21,978 nucleotides of DNA from Bermanella sp034111105 (GCA_034111105.1 JAWUXY010000048.1:1-21978), one strand, 5' to 3'. Counted from the first letter of the stretch, positions 7,501-15,616 are shown. Made by a program: numbers and translations. Notes: generated by a model not told the origin, from the letters alone.

Positions 7501-9234
7501 ATGAAAGACCCCGCTGCTTTTTTTTCGCAGGCTAGCTATTTATACAAGCACACAATCTCGTGTGCTTTTGTTACCGCGGCTCTAATGACCATTGTTAGTA
7601 TCGTGATATGGGATCATTGCGACCCTCATCTAATTATAATCTGGCTAATATTAGGTTTAATAAATTTAATTTGTCGTTTTATTTTTAGCCAATATATAGA
7701 AAAAAAATACGAAACCGTAAAAAGGCCAAAACTGTCAAAATTCCTAATTCTGACATCAGCACTGTACACAAGTTTATTATGGTGCTATTGCTCATTGGTA
7801 TTTGTAACTGATAATCAACCTGAAATGATTATATTTTTAGTGGCTACCATACTTGGTATTATTTCAACAATGCTGCCCGTGTTGTCAACTTATCTTCCGG
7901 CGTTTTATATTTTCTCTGTTCCTATATTTTTATCATTAATATATCGTTTTTATACAATGGGAATGACGAGCCCAGCATTGAGCATTGGTCTTTGTATTAC
8001 CACCAGCTTAATCATTAGCTACCACTGTCACCGCAGTATTAATCAAAATTTAGAGATAGCAGAGAAAAGTAAAAAATTAGCAAATAAACATGCTAAAAAG
8101 CGACATATAGCTGAACGTAAAAGTAAAAATGCAATAAAAGAAAACATCAGTAAGTCAAAGTTTATTGGAACCGCTAGTCATGATCTTCAACAACCATTAC
8201 ATGCAATGGGACTTTGCTTAGAGGCCCTTGAGTTTAACCTTTCAAACCCGAAAGAAGGTAAGGTCATTTTAGATCAGCTTCGCTTATGCCATGCCAACTT
8301 TATTGATATGTTTACATCTACTATGGAGTTTACTAGCCTAGATTTTAATCATCGCCCCATCAATAAAACACATTTTGATATTAAAAATATTATTACCCCC
8401 TTAGTACAAGAGTTTGACATAGAAGCATCTATGAAAGGCATAAAATTCTTTTATCATCCAACCTCGATCATTATTTTCTCAGAAGCTAATCTGATTAGGC
8501 GACTTATCAGAAACCTGTTAAGCAATGCGGTAAAATATTCAGATTCAGGTAGTATTCACATTAAAACACAGATCATAAATAAAGCCATTCAGCTCAGCAT
8601 TACTGACCATGGCATTGGTATTTCGAAAGAACATTTATCCTCTATTTTTGATTACACATTTCAACTCAATAACGCAGAAAAAAGCATCAAAAATGGAGCA
8701 GGATTGGGCTTAGCTATTGTTCATAAAATTAATAGGCTACTTAATTTAAAGCTTGCCGTTTCATCAAAGATTGGAAAAGGTACTCAGTTCAGGTTACGCC
8801 TACCGCTTTCAACTCGTCATAATGGTTCATCGCCGCTACCTAAGAAATTTATATCTAATGCGTCCGAAAAAATCGTTTTGGTTATCGAGAATGATGCACG
8901 CACTCTTGAAGTGCTTAATGCAATGTTAAAGGCGAGCAACTGTGTTCCATTACTAGCAAGATCAATTCAAGAAGCACAAGAGTTAATACCTCATGGCAAC
9001 CGAAACCCCGATCTAATACTATCAAATTATCGCTTAGATCATGATGAAAGTGGTATCGATGCCATCAAACAATTACGCGCGCAAATTGGCAAAAAAACAC
9101 CCGCTATCGTTGTCACTGGTGATACCTGTTCTAAGCTTGCACGCACCGTACGTAACCTTGAATTAATGATTATGTATAAGCCAATCTCGATGGGCCCATT
9201 AAATAATGCTCTTAAGCAATGCGGGCGAAATTAG
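7501..9234 (+). CDS. Hybrid sensor histidine kinase with degenerate receiver domain
   Basis: A 577-residue hybrid kinase. Residues about 15-180 carry at least five to seven hydrophobic segments without a sizeable periplasmic domain, so it probably senses within or at the membrane. A charged linker leads to the HisKA domain with H-box ASHDLQQPLHAMG (His227), N-box RLIRNLLSNAVKYSDSG, G1 TDHGIGIS and G2 GAGLGLAIV. The C-terminal receiver begins KIVLVIENDA and has the conserved Lys in MYKPIS. The phosphoacceptor position reads PDLILSNYRL: Asn509 (codon AAT, 9025-9027) replaces the Asp usual in this family. The kinase domain looks intact, so it probably phosphorylates the upstream regulator directly. 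The start could instead be GTG at 7492; neither has a strong ribosome site. Confidence 0.92.
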   Translation: MKDPAAFFSQASYLYKHTISCAFVTAALMTIVSIVIWDHCDPHLIIIWLILGLINLICRFIFSQYIEKKYETVKRPKLSKFLILTSALYTSLLWCYCSLVFVTDNQPEMIIFLVATILGIISTMLPVLSTYLPAFYIFSVPIFLSLIYRFYTMGMTSPALSIGLCITTSLIISYHCHRSINQNLEIAEKSKKLANKHAKKRHIAERKSKNAIKENISKSKFIGTASHDLQQPLHAMGLCLEALEFNLSNPKEGKVILDQLRLCHANFIDMFTSTMEFTSLDFNHRPINKTHFDIKNIITPLVQEFDIEASMKGIKFFYHPTSIIIFSEANLIRRLIRNLLSNAVKYSDSGSIHIKTQIINKAIQLSITDHGIGISKEHLSSIFDYTFQLNNAEKSIKNGAGLGLAIVHKINRLLNLKLAVSSKIGKGTQFRLRLPLSTRHNGSSPLPKKFISNASEKIVLVIENDARTLEVLNAMLKASNCVPLLARSIQEAQELIPHGNRNPDLILSNYRLDHDESGIDAIKQLRAQIGKKTPAIVVTGDTCSKLARTVRNLELMIMYKPISMGPLNNALKQCGRN

Positions 9235-9260
9235 TCTTGAGACAAATAATCCTGTAGCTC

Positions 9261-9303
9261 GTGTCAATCATAACAAGTTAAACCAATGACGAGTGATTGA
9301 CAC
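9261..9303. repeat. Inverted repeat upstream of small membrane protein gene
   Basis: GTGTCAATCA (9261-9270) and TGATTGACAC (9294-9303) form a perfect 10-bp inverted repeat with a 23-base spacer. No T-run follows, so it is not a typical terminator. It lies 46 bases before the next start codon and may be an operator or a long RNA hairpin. Confidence 0.45.
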
Positions 9304-9348
9304 AGTGATACTATTTATATCTTTACCATCATGTAAAAGGATTCACTT

Positions 9349-9759
9349 ATGGGATTAATTATTTTACCGCTCATGATTCTATGGTTTATCGCTGCGTTAT
9401 ACTCCATACGCATGGGTTATCACCTTATTAGCGTTCACCCGTTGCCATTTGGCCTACCTATTATACTGATAGCACTGGCATGTATTGGTGCTTACGTTTA
9501 TTTTGGCTTAGCCTCATTTAAAGCTAATAAAGAAATATGGGCATTTGATATTCCGTTCTTTTTCATGACAGGCAAAATAGCTTTAGTTCTATTTACCTTA
9601 TCTGCCATGGCAAATTTTTTCTTTGCGAAGCAAATTCAAAATGAATACATTTTAGCTGCTCTGTTTATTGTCATGATCACTTTATCTTCTGGTGCATTAA
9701 TTGGGTCATTCGCATCTGATAGTTTCATTCAAAAACACAACATTAAAGTCACGCATTAA
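9349..9759 (+). CDS. Small integral membrane protein of unknown function
   Basis: A 136-residue protein with four hydrophobic segments at about residues 1-20, 33-54, 68-90 and 98-122, so most likely a four-helix inner-membrane protein. RBS AAAAGGA is well spaced before the ATG. No cofactor, catalytic or transport motif is visible and I do not recognise the family. It follows the hybrid kinase by 114 bases but has its own leader with an inverted repeat, so it may be a separate unit. It is convergent with the EamA transporter gene. Confidence 0.7.
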   Translation: MGLIILPLMILWFIAALYSIRMGYHLISVHPLPFGLPIILIALACIGAYVYFGLASFKANKEIWAFDIPFFFMTGKIALVLFTLSAMANFFFAKQIQNEYILAALFIVMITLSSGALIGSFASDSFIQKHNIKVTH

Positions 9760-9835
9760 ACTGATTAATCAGGCTTTATGCTCCCCACGGGTAAGCTTTC
9801 AGATTCAATCATTACTAGTATCTTACAGGGCGTAA

Positions 9836-10738
9836 TCAACCATTAGTTATGGCAGGTCTTATCGCATGGGTCCATCGCTCCGATAAGACCACGCCCACCA
9901 GCGTAATGGCGCCACCAATATAATGATAAGTATGCAAATGTTCATCCAATACCAGCATCGCAATAATTGCGGTTAAAATGGGCATTAAGTTAAAAAAGAT
10001 TGAATTTCGGCTCGGTCCTAAACATTTAACTCCGCTCATCCAAGCCAGTGGTGCCGCTATCGAAGCAAATAAACACGCATATAAAACCAACGGTAAATTT
10101 TGCGTATTTAATCCATAACTGGCACTCATCATAAATAATGGAAACTGCACAACTACGGCAACTATGACTTGTAAATAAAGTAATTGCATCGCACCAAATG
10201 GTATCTGCCAACGTTTCAATAACGCACTGTAAAGTGCATACGCAAACGTCGCCATTAACATTAATGCATCACCAAAATTAATACCTTGATGAGTGATAGC
10301 GAATAAGTCCCCTGCCGTCACAACCCAAAGCACTCCAATAAATGACAAGCAAGAACCCAATAAAGCACCGTATGTTAAGCGCTGTCCCAGAGCAATAATA
10401 GATAATACCAACGCCATGATCGGCATTAATGATAAAACAATGCCCATATTTACCGCGCTGGTTTTGTCCGCCGCAAAATACGCAAGGCTTTGAAACACTG
10501 CCATGCCTAATGAGCCAAGAACAAATACCTTAGCAAGATAAGGCTTGATTGATGACCACGCTTTTATCGTCGGTACAATCATAAATGGGGTCAGAATCAC
10601 AGCCGCAAACACCCAGCGATAAAAACCAATCTCTGCGGGGTAAATCACACCAACCGTCAGCTTGTTGATAATTGTATTACCCGCCCAAATCAAAACAGCT
10701 AAGAGCGGAAATAAGTAATACATAACAAAGCCCATCAC
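9836..10738 (-). CDS. EamA/DMT-superfamily inner-membrane transporter
   Basis: A 300-residue protein with about ten hydrophobic helices arranged as two EamA repeats. The first starts FPLLAVLIWAGNTIINKLTVGVI and the second GDALMLMATFAYALYSALLKRW. The closing motif MLVLDEHLHTYHYIGGAITLVGVVLSE is typical of the drug/metabolite transporter family. Members export amino acids, nucleosides or other small metabolites; the substrate cannot be read from sequence. The usual start is ambiguous: GTG-ATG at 10738/10735, with another ATG at 10723, all with weak ribosome sites. It lies 66 bases downstream of the MipA/OmpV gene on the same strand and could share its transcript. Confidence 0.9.
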   Translation of the reverse strand: MMGFVMYYLFPLLAVLIWAGNTIINKLTVGVIYPAEIGFYRWVFAAVILTPFMIVPTIKAWSSIKPYLAKVFVLGSLGMAVFQSLAYFAADKTSAVNMGIVLSLMPIMALVLSIIALGQRLTYGALLGSCLSFIGVLWVVTAGDLFAITHQGINFGDALMLMATFAYALYSALLKRWQIPFGAMQLLYLQVIVAVVVQFPLFMMSASYGLNTQNLPLVLYACLFASIAAPLAWMSGVKCLGPSRNSIFFNLMPILTAIIAMLVLDEHLHTYHYIGGAITLVGVVLSERWTHAIRPAITNG

Positions 10739-10804
10739 AAAATATCAAAGCATTATCCGCTTATACCATGCGAATACTATGATACAGAACTGAAAAGGAC
10801 TGTT

Positions 10805-11611
10805 TTACAGATGATAACTAAGCAAAATAAGCATCTCTTGTTTATACGTTTTATTCACTAGCGGACTATCTGAAATGGCATTATCTAATTTTTCATATTG
10901 ATAGCGCGCAACCCAAACCCAATGACGCGTCATGGCATAGTGCATGGTTAATGATGAATATGGATTAACCGACTCTGACCCGCCATAGACGAAACGCCCC
11001 AGGCTATCATCCGCATTGCTTGCCTTAACACCATATACATGGTCAACGTAATCGGCATCTTGCCAATACACCCCAACGGAACTGAACACTTGAAAACCAG
11101 GACCTTTTGACCATAACGGAATATCCAGAACGGCCGTTGCTGTTAATCCGTTTGAGACATTTGTAATATCCTGTGCCAACAAAAATTGAAATCGCTCATA
11201 ACGAAAATGAAAGCGCCCTGCTACTTCACCATGAGGGTCCTTGTAACCTTTGAACACACGGGCATTAGAGGGCGTATCGTCATAATCTAAATAATTATTA
11301 TAAGTTTCATCTCGATAAACCAGACTCACAGCCAGCTCTACCGGCTCACGCATTAGCACATATTGCACGGGGCCGTGCTCCATTCCGAATCGCCAGTTTT
11401 TATACTCTACACTCACCACTGGAACCGATATGTGTTTAAAGCCTTGCCCCCGCCATGGCGTATTCATGCCCAGATAGCCACCGCCTAAGTTATATTTAAC
11501 CGCTTGTTCATCAGCCTGAGCCATTTGATCAACACCGCCAATTACACAACACACCATAATGGCCAAGATACCAGTGGATTTTCGAGTATTATTCGTATTT
11601 TTCATTAGCAT
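10805..11611 (-). CDS. MipA/OmpV-family outer-membrane protein
   Basis: A 268-residue protein. Its N-terminal signal peptide (GILAIMVCCVIGGVDQMAQA, cut before DE) is followed by a beta-barrel pattern of alternating aromatic and polar residues and a terminal strand ending MLILLSYHL. The motifs GGGYLGMNTPWRGQ and VSVEYKNWRFG near the start and DADYVDHVYGVKASNAD in the second half are characteristic of the MipA/OmpV family. The family includes the murein-synthesis scaffold MipA and the Vibrio OmpV porin-like proteins. The true start may be the second ATG (11605), which has GGACG upstream. It is divergent from a kinase gene and shares a 151-base regulatory region with it, so control by that two-component system is plausible but inferred. 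Confidence 0.85.
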   Translation of the reverse strand: MLMKNTNNTRKSTGILAIMVCCVIGGVDQMAQADEQAVKYNLGGGYLGMNTPWRGQGFKHISVPVVSVEYKNWRFGMEHGPVQYVLMREPVELAVSLVYRDETYNNYLDYDDTPSNARVFKGYKDPHGEVAGRFHFRYERFQFLLAQDITNVSNGLTATAVLDIPLWSKGPGFQVFSSVGVYWQDADYVDHVYGVKASNADDSLGRFVYGGSESVNPYSSLTMHYAMTRHWVWVARYQYEKLDNAISDSPLVNKTYKQEMLILLSYHL

Positions 11612-11666
11612 GCGTCCAAGTTAAACTTAGAAAATAATAAGCCAACCTGTATGCTAAGGCATGTGT

Positions 11667-11706
11667 CAAATGTCACGACTGACCAGGCTATATATCATGA
11701 CATTTG
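11667..11706. promoter_or_regulatory. Inverted repeat in divergent promoter region
   Basis: CAAATGTCA (11667-11675) and TGACATTTG (11698-11706) are perfect complements separated by 22 bases, about two helical turns. The repeat lies between the divergent MipA/OmpV and histidine kinase genes and may be an operator for their regulator. Confidence 0.5.
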
Positions 11707-11714
11707 CACTATGT

Positions 11715-11730
11715 GGTTCAAGTGCGAACC
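11715..11730. promoter_or_regulatory. Short dyad GGTTC-N6-GAACC upstream of kinase gene
   Basis: GGTTC (11715-11719), AAGTGC, GAACC (11726-11730): a compact perfect dyad 33 bases before the kinase start. The size fits a dimeric HTH regulator site, for example the NarL-type partner encoded downstream. The binding factor is unknown. Confidence 0.45.
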
Positions 11731-11762
11731 ATGAGAGAATCCGGTATTAGGATATACGTTAA

Positions 11763-12929
11763 GTGAAAGAGCATTCAGTGAGCATTTTAAACCGTTGGGA
11801 CTTTGTTCTAACCTTACTCACAACATTAAGTGTCGCAGGCGCCACTTTTTATAGTTGGCTGTCTTTAGACACTCCCGCGCATCATTCGTTGCCAGTTAAT
11901 GTATATAGTGTATTGGCTGTTAGTCTTTTTTTTATTATGTTCATATGTTTTTTGTATCATCTTGAGTTCAAAAAAATAACGAATAGGCATTATTTTTTTC
12001 AGGCTAGTTTATACGGCGCCATCATCAGCGTATCTGCCATTTTGTTTTTATTCTCAATTGGCTTTCCCGCTATACTCATGATTATTTTGGTGGCTAAACT
12101 GGCCGAGGTAAAATCGCTTACGTTTTGCTTATTGATCGCGATTGGTTTTCCATTATTAACAGCGGTCTATCATGAATGGTGGCTAGACGAACAACATGTT
12201 TTTATCAGTGCTTTTCTATATATGTTATTCAATCTTTTTGCACTAATGGTCAGTTTAAAAAATATTTCAGAACGTAAAGCGAAAGAATATACCGCTCACT
12301 TACTGCGTGAATTAAAAGCCACTCAAGCACTGCTATCCATCACATCAAAGCGTGACGAACGATTAAGAATATCACGAGACCTTCATGATGCATTGGGGCA
12401 CCACCTCACGGCATTAAGCTTGCAGTTAGAAGTAGCTTACCATACCGATTCCTCTCAAAAAAATGAGCATATTGAAACGGCCCAAAAGATAACAAAGCTG
12501 CTGCTGAGTGATGTACGTGAGGCAGTTTCTGATATTCGTCATAATACAGATATCAATATTATCCAGTCTCTAAATGCTCTAACAGAACACGTGGACGGTA
12601 TTCAACTGACATTATATGTAGAGCCAAACCTAACATTAACCAACGTCAGGCTAGCCGACGCGGTGTTACGCTGTGTACAAGAAGGAATAACCAACATGCT
12701 CAAGCACAGTAAGGGCACTCATGGCCAAATACACTTAGAGAAAAATAACAATCAATTAGCATTACGCATACAAGATAATGGCAAAAGCACACAAAGCATT
12801 CAACCTGGCAACGGCCTCACTGGCATGCAAGAACGAATCGAACTATTAGATGGCAAACTAAATATTCAAAAAAATGAAACCGGCTGTCAATTACTGATTC
12901 ACCTACCACTGGATCACGCCCATGATTAA
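11763..12929 (+). CDS. NarX/DesK-type sensor histidine kinase (HisKA_3)
   Basis: A 388-residue membrane kinase. About five hydrophobic segments span residues 12-165. A dimerisation/phosphoacceptor helix follows, with ERLRISRDLHDALGHHLTALSLQLEV (phosphoacceptor His208), the mark of the HisKA_3 class that pairs with NarL-type regulators. The C-terminal HATPase has CVQEGITNMLKHSKG (N-box), RIQDNGKS (G1) and GNGLTGMQERIELLDGKLNI (G2). It probably senses membrane state, as DesK/LiaS-type kinases do, since no large sensor domain is present. The GTG at 11763 is the likely start; the ribosome site is poor (AGGA at about -11). Its last 8 bases overlap the response regulator start, so the pair is translationally coupled. 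Confidence 0.9.
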   Translation: MKEHSVSILNRWDFVLTLLTTLSVAGATFYSWLSLDTPAHHSLPVNVYSVLAVSLFFIMFICFLYHLEFKKITNRHYFFQASLYGAIISVSAILFLFSIGFPAILMIILVAKLAEVKSLTFCLLIAIGFPLLTAVYHEWWLDEQHVFISAFLYMLFNLFALMVSLKNISERKAKEYTAHLLRELKATQALLSITSKRDERLRISRDLHDALGHHLTALSLQLEVAYHTDSSQKNEHIETAQKITKLLLSDVREAVSDIRHNTDINIIQSLNALTEHVDGIQLTLYVEPNLTLTNVRLADAVLRCVQEGITNMLKHSKGTHGQIHLEKNNNQLALRIQDNGKSTQSIQPGNGLTGMQERIELLDGKLNIQKNETGCQLLIHLPLDHAHD

Positions 12930-13549
12930 AATTTTACTTGTTGATGATCAGAATTTAGTACGTGAAGGCATTAAAGCATTACTGCAATTGACGCCTCAAA
13001 TGAGTGTTATCGCAGAAGCCTGCGATGGTGACGAAGCGTTAACCGCATTGGAACAATACTCACCCGATATCATGCTATTAGACCTACGCATGCCAAAACG
13101 AGACGGCTTAAGCGTACTTGAAGCCATGCAACAAAAAAATATAAACGTGCCTACCTTAATTCTTACCACCTTCGACGAACATGACCTTGTATTAAATTGT
13201 CTAAAGTTAGGCGCCATGGGTTATCTAAAAAAAGATGTCAGCTTAAATGATTTAGTTTGCGCCATTGAATCACTAGCCAAAGGCATTCCATGGGTAAAGC
13301 CCGCCCACTCTGACAAAAAATAAAGCGCACATATCCTACACCGACACACATCCTTCTTGTGAGTTAACCGCGATTGAAACCCAGGTTCTTAATTTGGTTG
13401 CAGCCGGCTATTCTAATCATGAAATAGCCGATGCGCTGCATAAGTCGGTCGGCACGGTTCGTAATCAAGTCTCCTGTATTTTGCAAAAATTAGGCGTGCG
13501 CGACAGAACACGAGCGGTTTTAAAAGCAATCGAATTAGGCTTCATCTAA
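12922..13549 (+). pseudogene. NarL-family response regulator, frameshifted between receiver and DNA-binding domain
   Basis: The receiver is complete in the first frame: DD (8-9), phosphoacceptor Asp54 in PDIMLLDLRMPKRDG, conserved Thr in LILTTFDE and Lys in GYLKKDVS. That frame ends at TAA (13321-13323) after 133 residues. In the frame one base further on, an intact LuxR helix-turn-helix continues from about 13325 to the TAA at 13547: CELTAIETQVLNLVAAGYSN, then HEIADALHKSVGTVRNQV. Removing one A from the A6 run at 13315-13320 joins both into a protein of about 208 residues, the normal length. As it stands the product would be a receiver without DNA binding. A sequencing error in the A run, a real mutation, or +1 slippage are all possible. 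Confidence 0.85.
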
Positions 13550-13663
13550 CCTAACCCCATCATTAGTCTTATTAATAAAGCAACATGCATAGAATCCATT
13601 TCACCTAGCGAGCACTTAGCGCTAATCTTGAGTCATGATTGATTCATATTAATAGGACGTGCT

Positions 13664-14422
13664 ATGCAAGATTTTAACGATAAAGTGGCCATTATCACTG
13701 GTGCAAGTGCCGGTATCGGTAAAGCAACGGCGATGGCTTTTGCTCAAGGCGGCGCTAAGGTCGTTGTTGCTGACATTAATCAGCAAGATGGTGAAGCAGT
13801 CGTAAATGAAATCACACAAGCAGGTGGTACCGCTATGTTTGTACCGTGTGATGTAACAAACGACCAGCAGGTGATGTCGTTGGTGGATGCCACCATTGAA
13901 GCCTATGGTAAACTCGATATTGCATTTAATAACGCAGGCATTGAAATAGAACAAAGTAAACTTGCCGATGGTGAGGAAGGCGTATTTGATAAAATCATGG
14001 ACGTCAACGTCAAAGGTGTGTGGCGTTGTATGAAGTATCAAATTCCTGCCATGCTCAAAAATGGCAGTGGTTCTATCGTCAATACCGCATCAGTTGCCGG
14101 TTTAGGCGCAGCCCCTAAAATGGCCATTTACAGTGCCAGCAAGCACGCCGTGATTGGGTTAACTAAATCCGCCGCGGTTGAGTACGGTAAAAAAGGCATT
14201 CGTGTCAATGCCGTTTGCCCAGCCGTTATCGATACCGAAATGTTTCGCCGTGCAGCTGAAAGTGATCCACGTAAAGCGGAGTTTGTGGCCGGTATGCACC
14301 CAATAGGTCGCATCGGTAAAGTAGAAGAAATAGCCGAAGCCGTTATGTATTTATGTTCGTCTAATTCTGGGTTTACCACAGGTATCGCTCTACCCGTAGA
14401 TGGCGGTCATACAGCCGTTTAA
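13664..14422 (+). CDS. Short-chain dehydrogenase/reductase (classical SDR), probably NAD-dependent
   Basis: A 252-residue classical SDR, complete. The cofactor loop is TGASAGIGKA (residues 12-21) and the NNAG motif is at 89-92. The catalytic triad is Ser143, Tyr156 and Lys160 (TASVAG, YSASK). The C-terminus has the usual GxxxPVDGG stretch. An acidic residue at the end of the second strand (VVADIN, Asp37) favours NAD over NADP. It is closest in feel to the glucose 1-dehydrogenase/cyclopentanol-type SDRs, but the substrate cannot be deduced. RBS TAGGACG precedes the ATG. It is a single-gene unit closed by a terminator 20 bases downstream. Confidence 0.92.
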   Translation: MQDFNDKVAIITGASAGIGKATAMAFAQGGAKVVVADINQQDGEAVVNEITQAGGTAMFVPCDVTNDQQVMSLVDATIEAYGKLDIAFNNAGIEIEQSKLADGEEGVFDKIMDVNVKGVWRCMKYQIPAMLKNGSGSIVNTASVAGLGAAPKMAIYSASKHAVIGLTKSAAVEYGKKGIRVNAVCPAVIDTEMFRRAAESDPRKAEFVAGMHPIGRIGKVEEIAEAVMYLCSSNSGFTTGIALPVDGGHTAV

Positions 14423-14442
14423 TAAGTAGCAGGCATAAAAAA

Positions 14443-14465
14443 GCCCGAATAATCGGGCGTTTTTA
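14443..14465. terminator. Intrinsic terminator after the SDR gene
   Basis: Stem GCCCGA (14443-14448), loop ATAA, TCGGGC (14453-14458), then GTTTTTAT. A run of A before the stem lets it also serve the convergent lipoprotein gene. Confidence 0.85.
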
Positions 14466-14486
14466 TATCAAACCATCAAATTTTGA

Positions 14487-14738
14487 TTATTTGATTTCGT
14501 CAACACCGTCTTCTATTTGCTCACCCACTTCTTCAGCTGGGTTTTGAAATGGCTCTTTCATTTTATCGCCCACTTCATCTGCGGTGTCTTTGATTTTTTC
14601 ACCCGCATCGTGCGCCATTTCTTTGGTGTTTTCGTAAGCTTCATTCGCTTTGTCACTGGCTTTATCTGCTGTGTTGTTATCACATGCAGCCAATGTCAAT
14701 ACAAGCGCCGTTACTGATAGAGCTGATACAATTTTCAT
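14487..14738 (-). CDS. Small LEA-like lipoprotein
   Basis: An 83-residue protein with a lipoprotein signal peptide ending in the lipobox LAAC; Cys19 would be lipidated. The mature part is highly charged, with repeated Asp/Ala/Gly/Lys segments (ASDKANEAYENTKEMAHDAG, then EKIKDTADEVGDKMKEPF) like late-embryogenesis-abundant stress proteins. Residue +2 after the Cys is Asp, which in E. coli signals retention in the inner membrane; whether this holds here is unknown. RBS AAGGAGAAC is strong. It is the last gene of a minus-strand group with the DUF1328 gene 44 bases upstream and the barrel protein beyond that. A protective envelope-stress role is inferred. Confidence 0.85.
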   Translation of the reverse strand: MKIVSALSVTALVLTLAACDNNTADKASDKANEAYENTKEMAHDAGEKIKDTADEVGDKMKEPFQNPAEEVGEQIEDGVDEIK

Positions 14739-14782
14739 GATGTTCTCCTTAAAGTTAATAAAAAATATTTTTTAAATTTGCT

Positions 14783-14962
14783 TTACGATATATTGGGTTT
14801 TTTACCCTTTATCAATCCTAAGATTAATGAAATTGCAAATAACACAATAAAGATAAAAAACAACACCTTAGCAATACCAACCGCCTATCACGCGATACCC
14901 CCAAATCCAAACACCGCTGAAACTATAGAGACTAAAAAAAACACGACTGCCCAATGTAACAT
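14783..14962 (-). pseudogene. DUF1328 (YtjA-like) small membrane protein gene with two consecutive in-frame stops
   Basis: Read on the minus strand from ATG 14962 (RBS GAGGT upstream), the frame gives MLHWAVVFFLVSIVSAVFGF, then GGIA, two stops, then AVGIAKVLFFIFIVLFAISL and a short basic tail. This matches the DUF1328 family of 50-60-residue, two-helix membrane proteins over its whole length, in one frame. The family normally has two small residues between GGIA and A-x-GIAK. Here codons 25 and 26 are TGA and TAG (plus-strand 14885-14890). The rest is undamaged, so the loss would be recent, or the base calls are wrong at this spot. It lies between the barrel protein and the lipoprotein genes on the same strand. 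Confidence 0.85.
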
Positions 14963-15061
14963 ATCTTTTACCTCACTTTTTAGCTAGTTTATTTCGTTTT
15001 GCTTAATGCTCGGTAACACAGAGTTGTGAACTGGCTTAGCAAATTTTATAGCGTGGTTTAA

Positions 15062-15616
15062 TTAAAATGAAAACTGAGCTGACACAGAAACCATATCCAG
15101 TTCTGGGTCGATATTTTCATCCAATTCATAACGATCATAATCAACTCGGATATCAACTGAGTCACCAAGACCAATTTCTAAACCAACACCTACAAAAAAG
15201 TCTTCGCCGTCAACGGTTTCTTTAAGCGGAAGATTATCCACTTTGTAGTCGGCTTCCCAAATTAACCAACCACCACGAGCTCTAATTGCAAGATAATCAC
15301 CAATTGGTACACCTAGGGTTAAAGCCGCCGATACACCTTCTATTTCAGATTTTATAACGCCATCTTCACCATCACTAAAAGATAAATAAGTCACCTCGGC
15401 ACCCACAACGTCCGTTGCTTGTGCGCCTAAAAAGATTTTTCCAACCGTATTTTTATCACTAAATTTTTGATCGTTATCACCGTCGTCAAATTTAAATTTA
15501 TATTGGCCGTAACCTGCACCAATATATCCATGCGGCTCTGCAACAGCCGCTGATGGCGTTAATGACAACATACCGAGAGTGGCAATCGTGCTAATAGTGG
15601 TAATACGTTTTAACAT
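15062..15616 (-). CDS. Outer-membrane beta-barrel protein (OmpA-like/OmpW-like porin fold), sigma-54 promoter
   Basis: A 184-residue protein with a signal peptide ending AVA before EPHG. The eight-strand barrel pattern starts GYIGAGYGQYKFKF and ends MVSVSAQFSF, with the terminal Phe expected of outer-membrane barrels. Long acidic loops contain DDGDNDQKFSDKN and SDGEDG. It has no OmpA peptidoglycan-binding domain, so it is a small stand-alone barrel. RBS AAGGAC precedes the ATG. A clear -24/-12 promoter lies 37 bases upstream of the start codon, with three phased upstream sites behind it, so it is very likely switched on by the divergent NtrC-type activator. The DUF1328 and lipoprotein genes follow on the same strand. 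Confidence 0.85.
   Translation of the reverse strand: MLKRITTISTIATLGMLSLTPSAAVAEPHGYIGAGYGQYKFKFDDGDNDQKFSDKNTVGKIFLGAQATDVVGAEVTYLSFSDGEDGVIKSEIEGVSAALTLGVPIGDYLAIRARGGWLIWEADYKVDNLPLKETVDGEDFFVGVGLEIGLGDSVDIRVDYDRYELDENIDPELDMVSVSAQFSF

Noticed and set aside
9760..9771. CTGATTAATCAG palindrome after the small membrane protein gene as a terminator
   Set aside because: The stem is AT-rich and short, with no loop and no T-run.
14885..14890. TGA in DUF1328 as a selenocysteine codon
   Set aside because: The next codon is TAG, the family has no Cys or Sec at this place, and no SECIS-like structure is evident.
14778..14987. 69-codon plus-strand frame
   Set aside because: It overlaps the DUF1328 gene on the opposite strand, which explains the sequence much better.
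14988..15061. Search for a sigma-54 promoter or activator site directly before the DUF1328 gene
   Set aside because: No -24/-12 match is present; the gene probably depends on read-through from the barrel gene.
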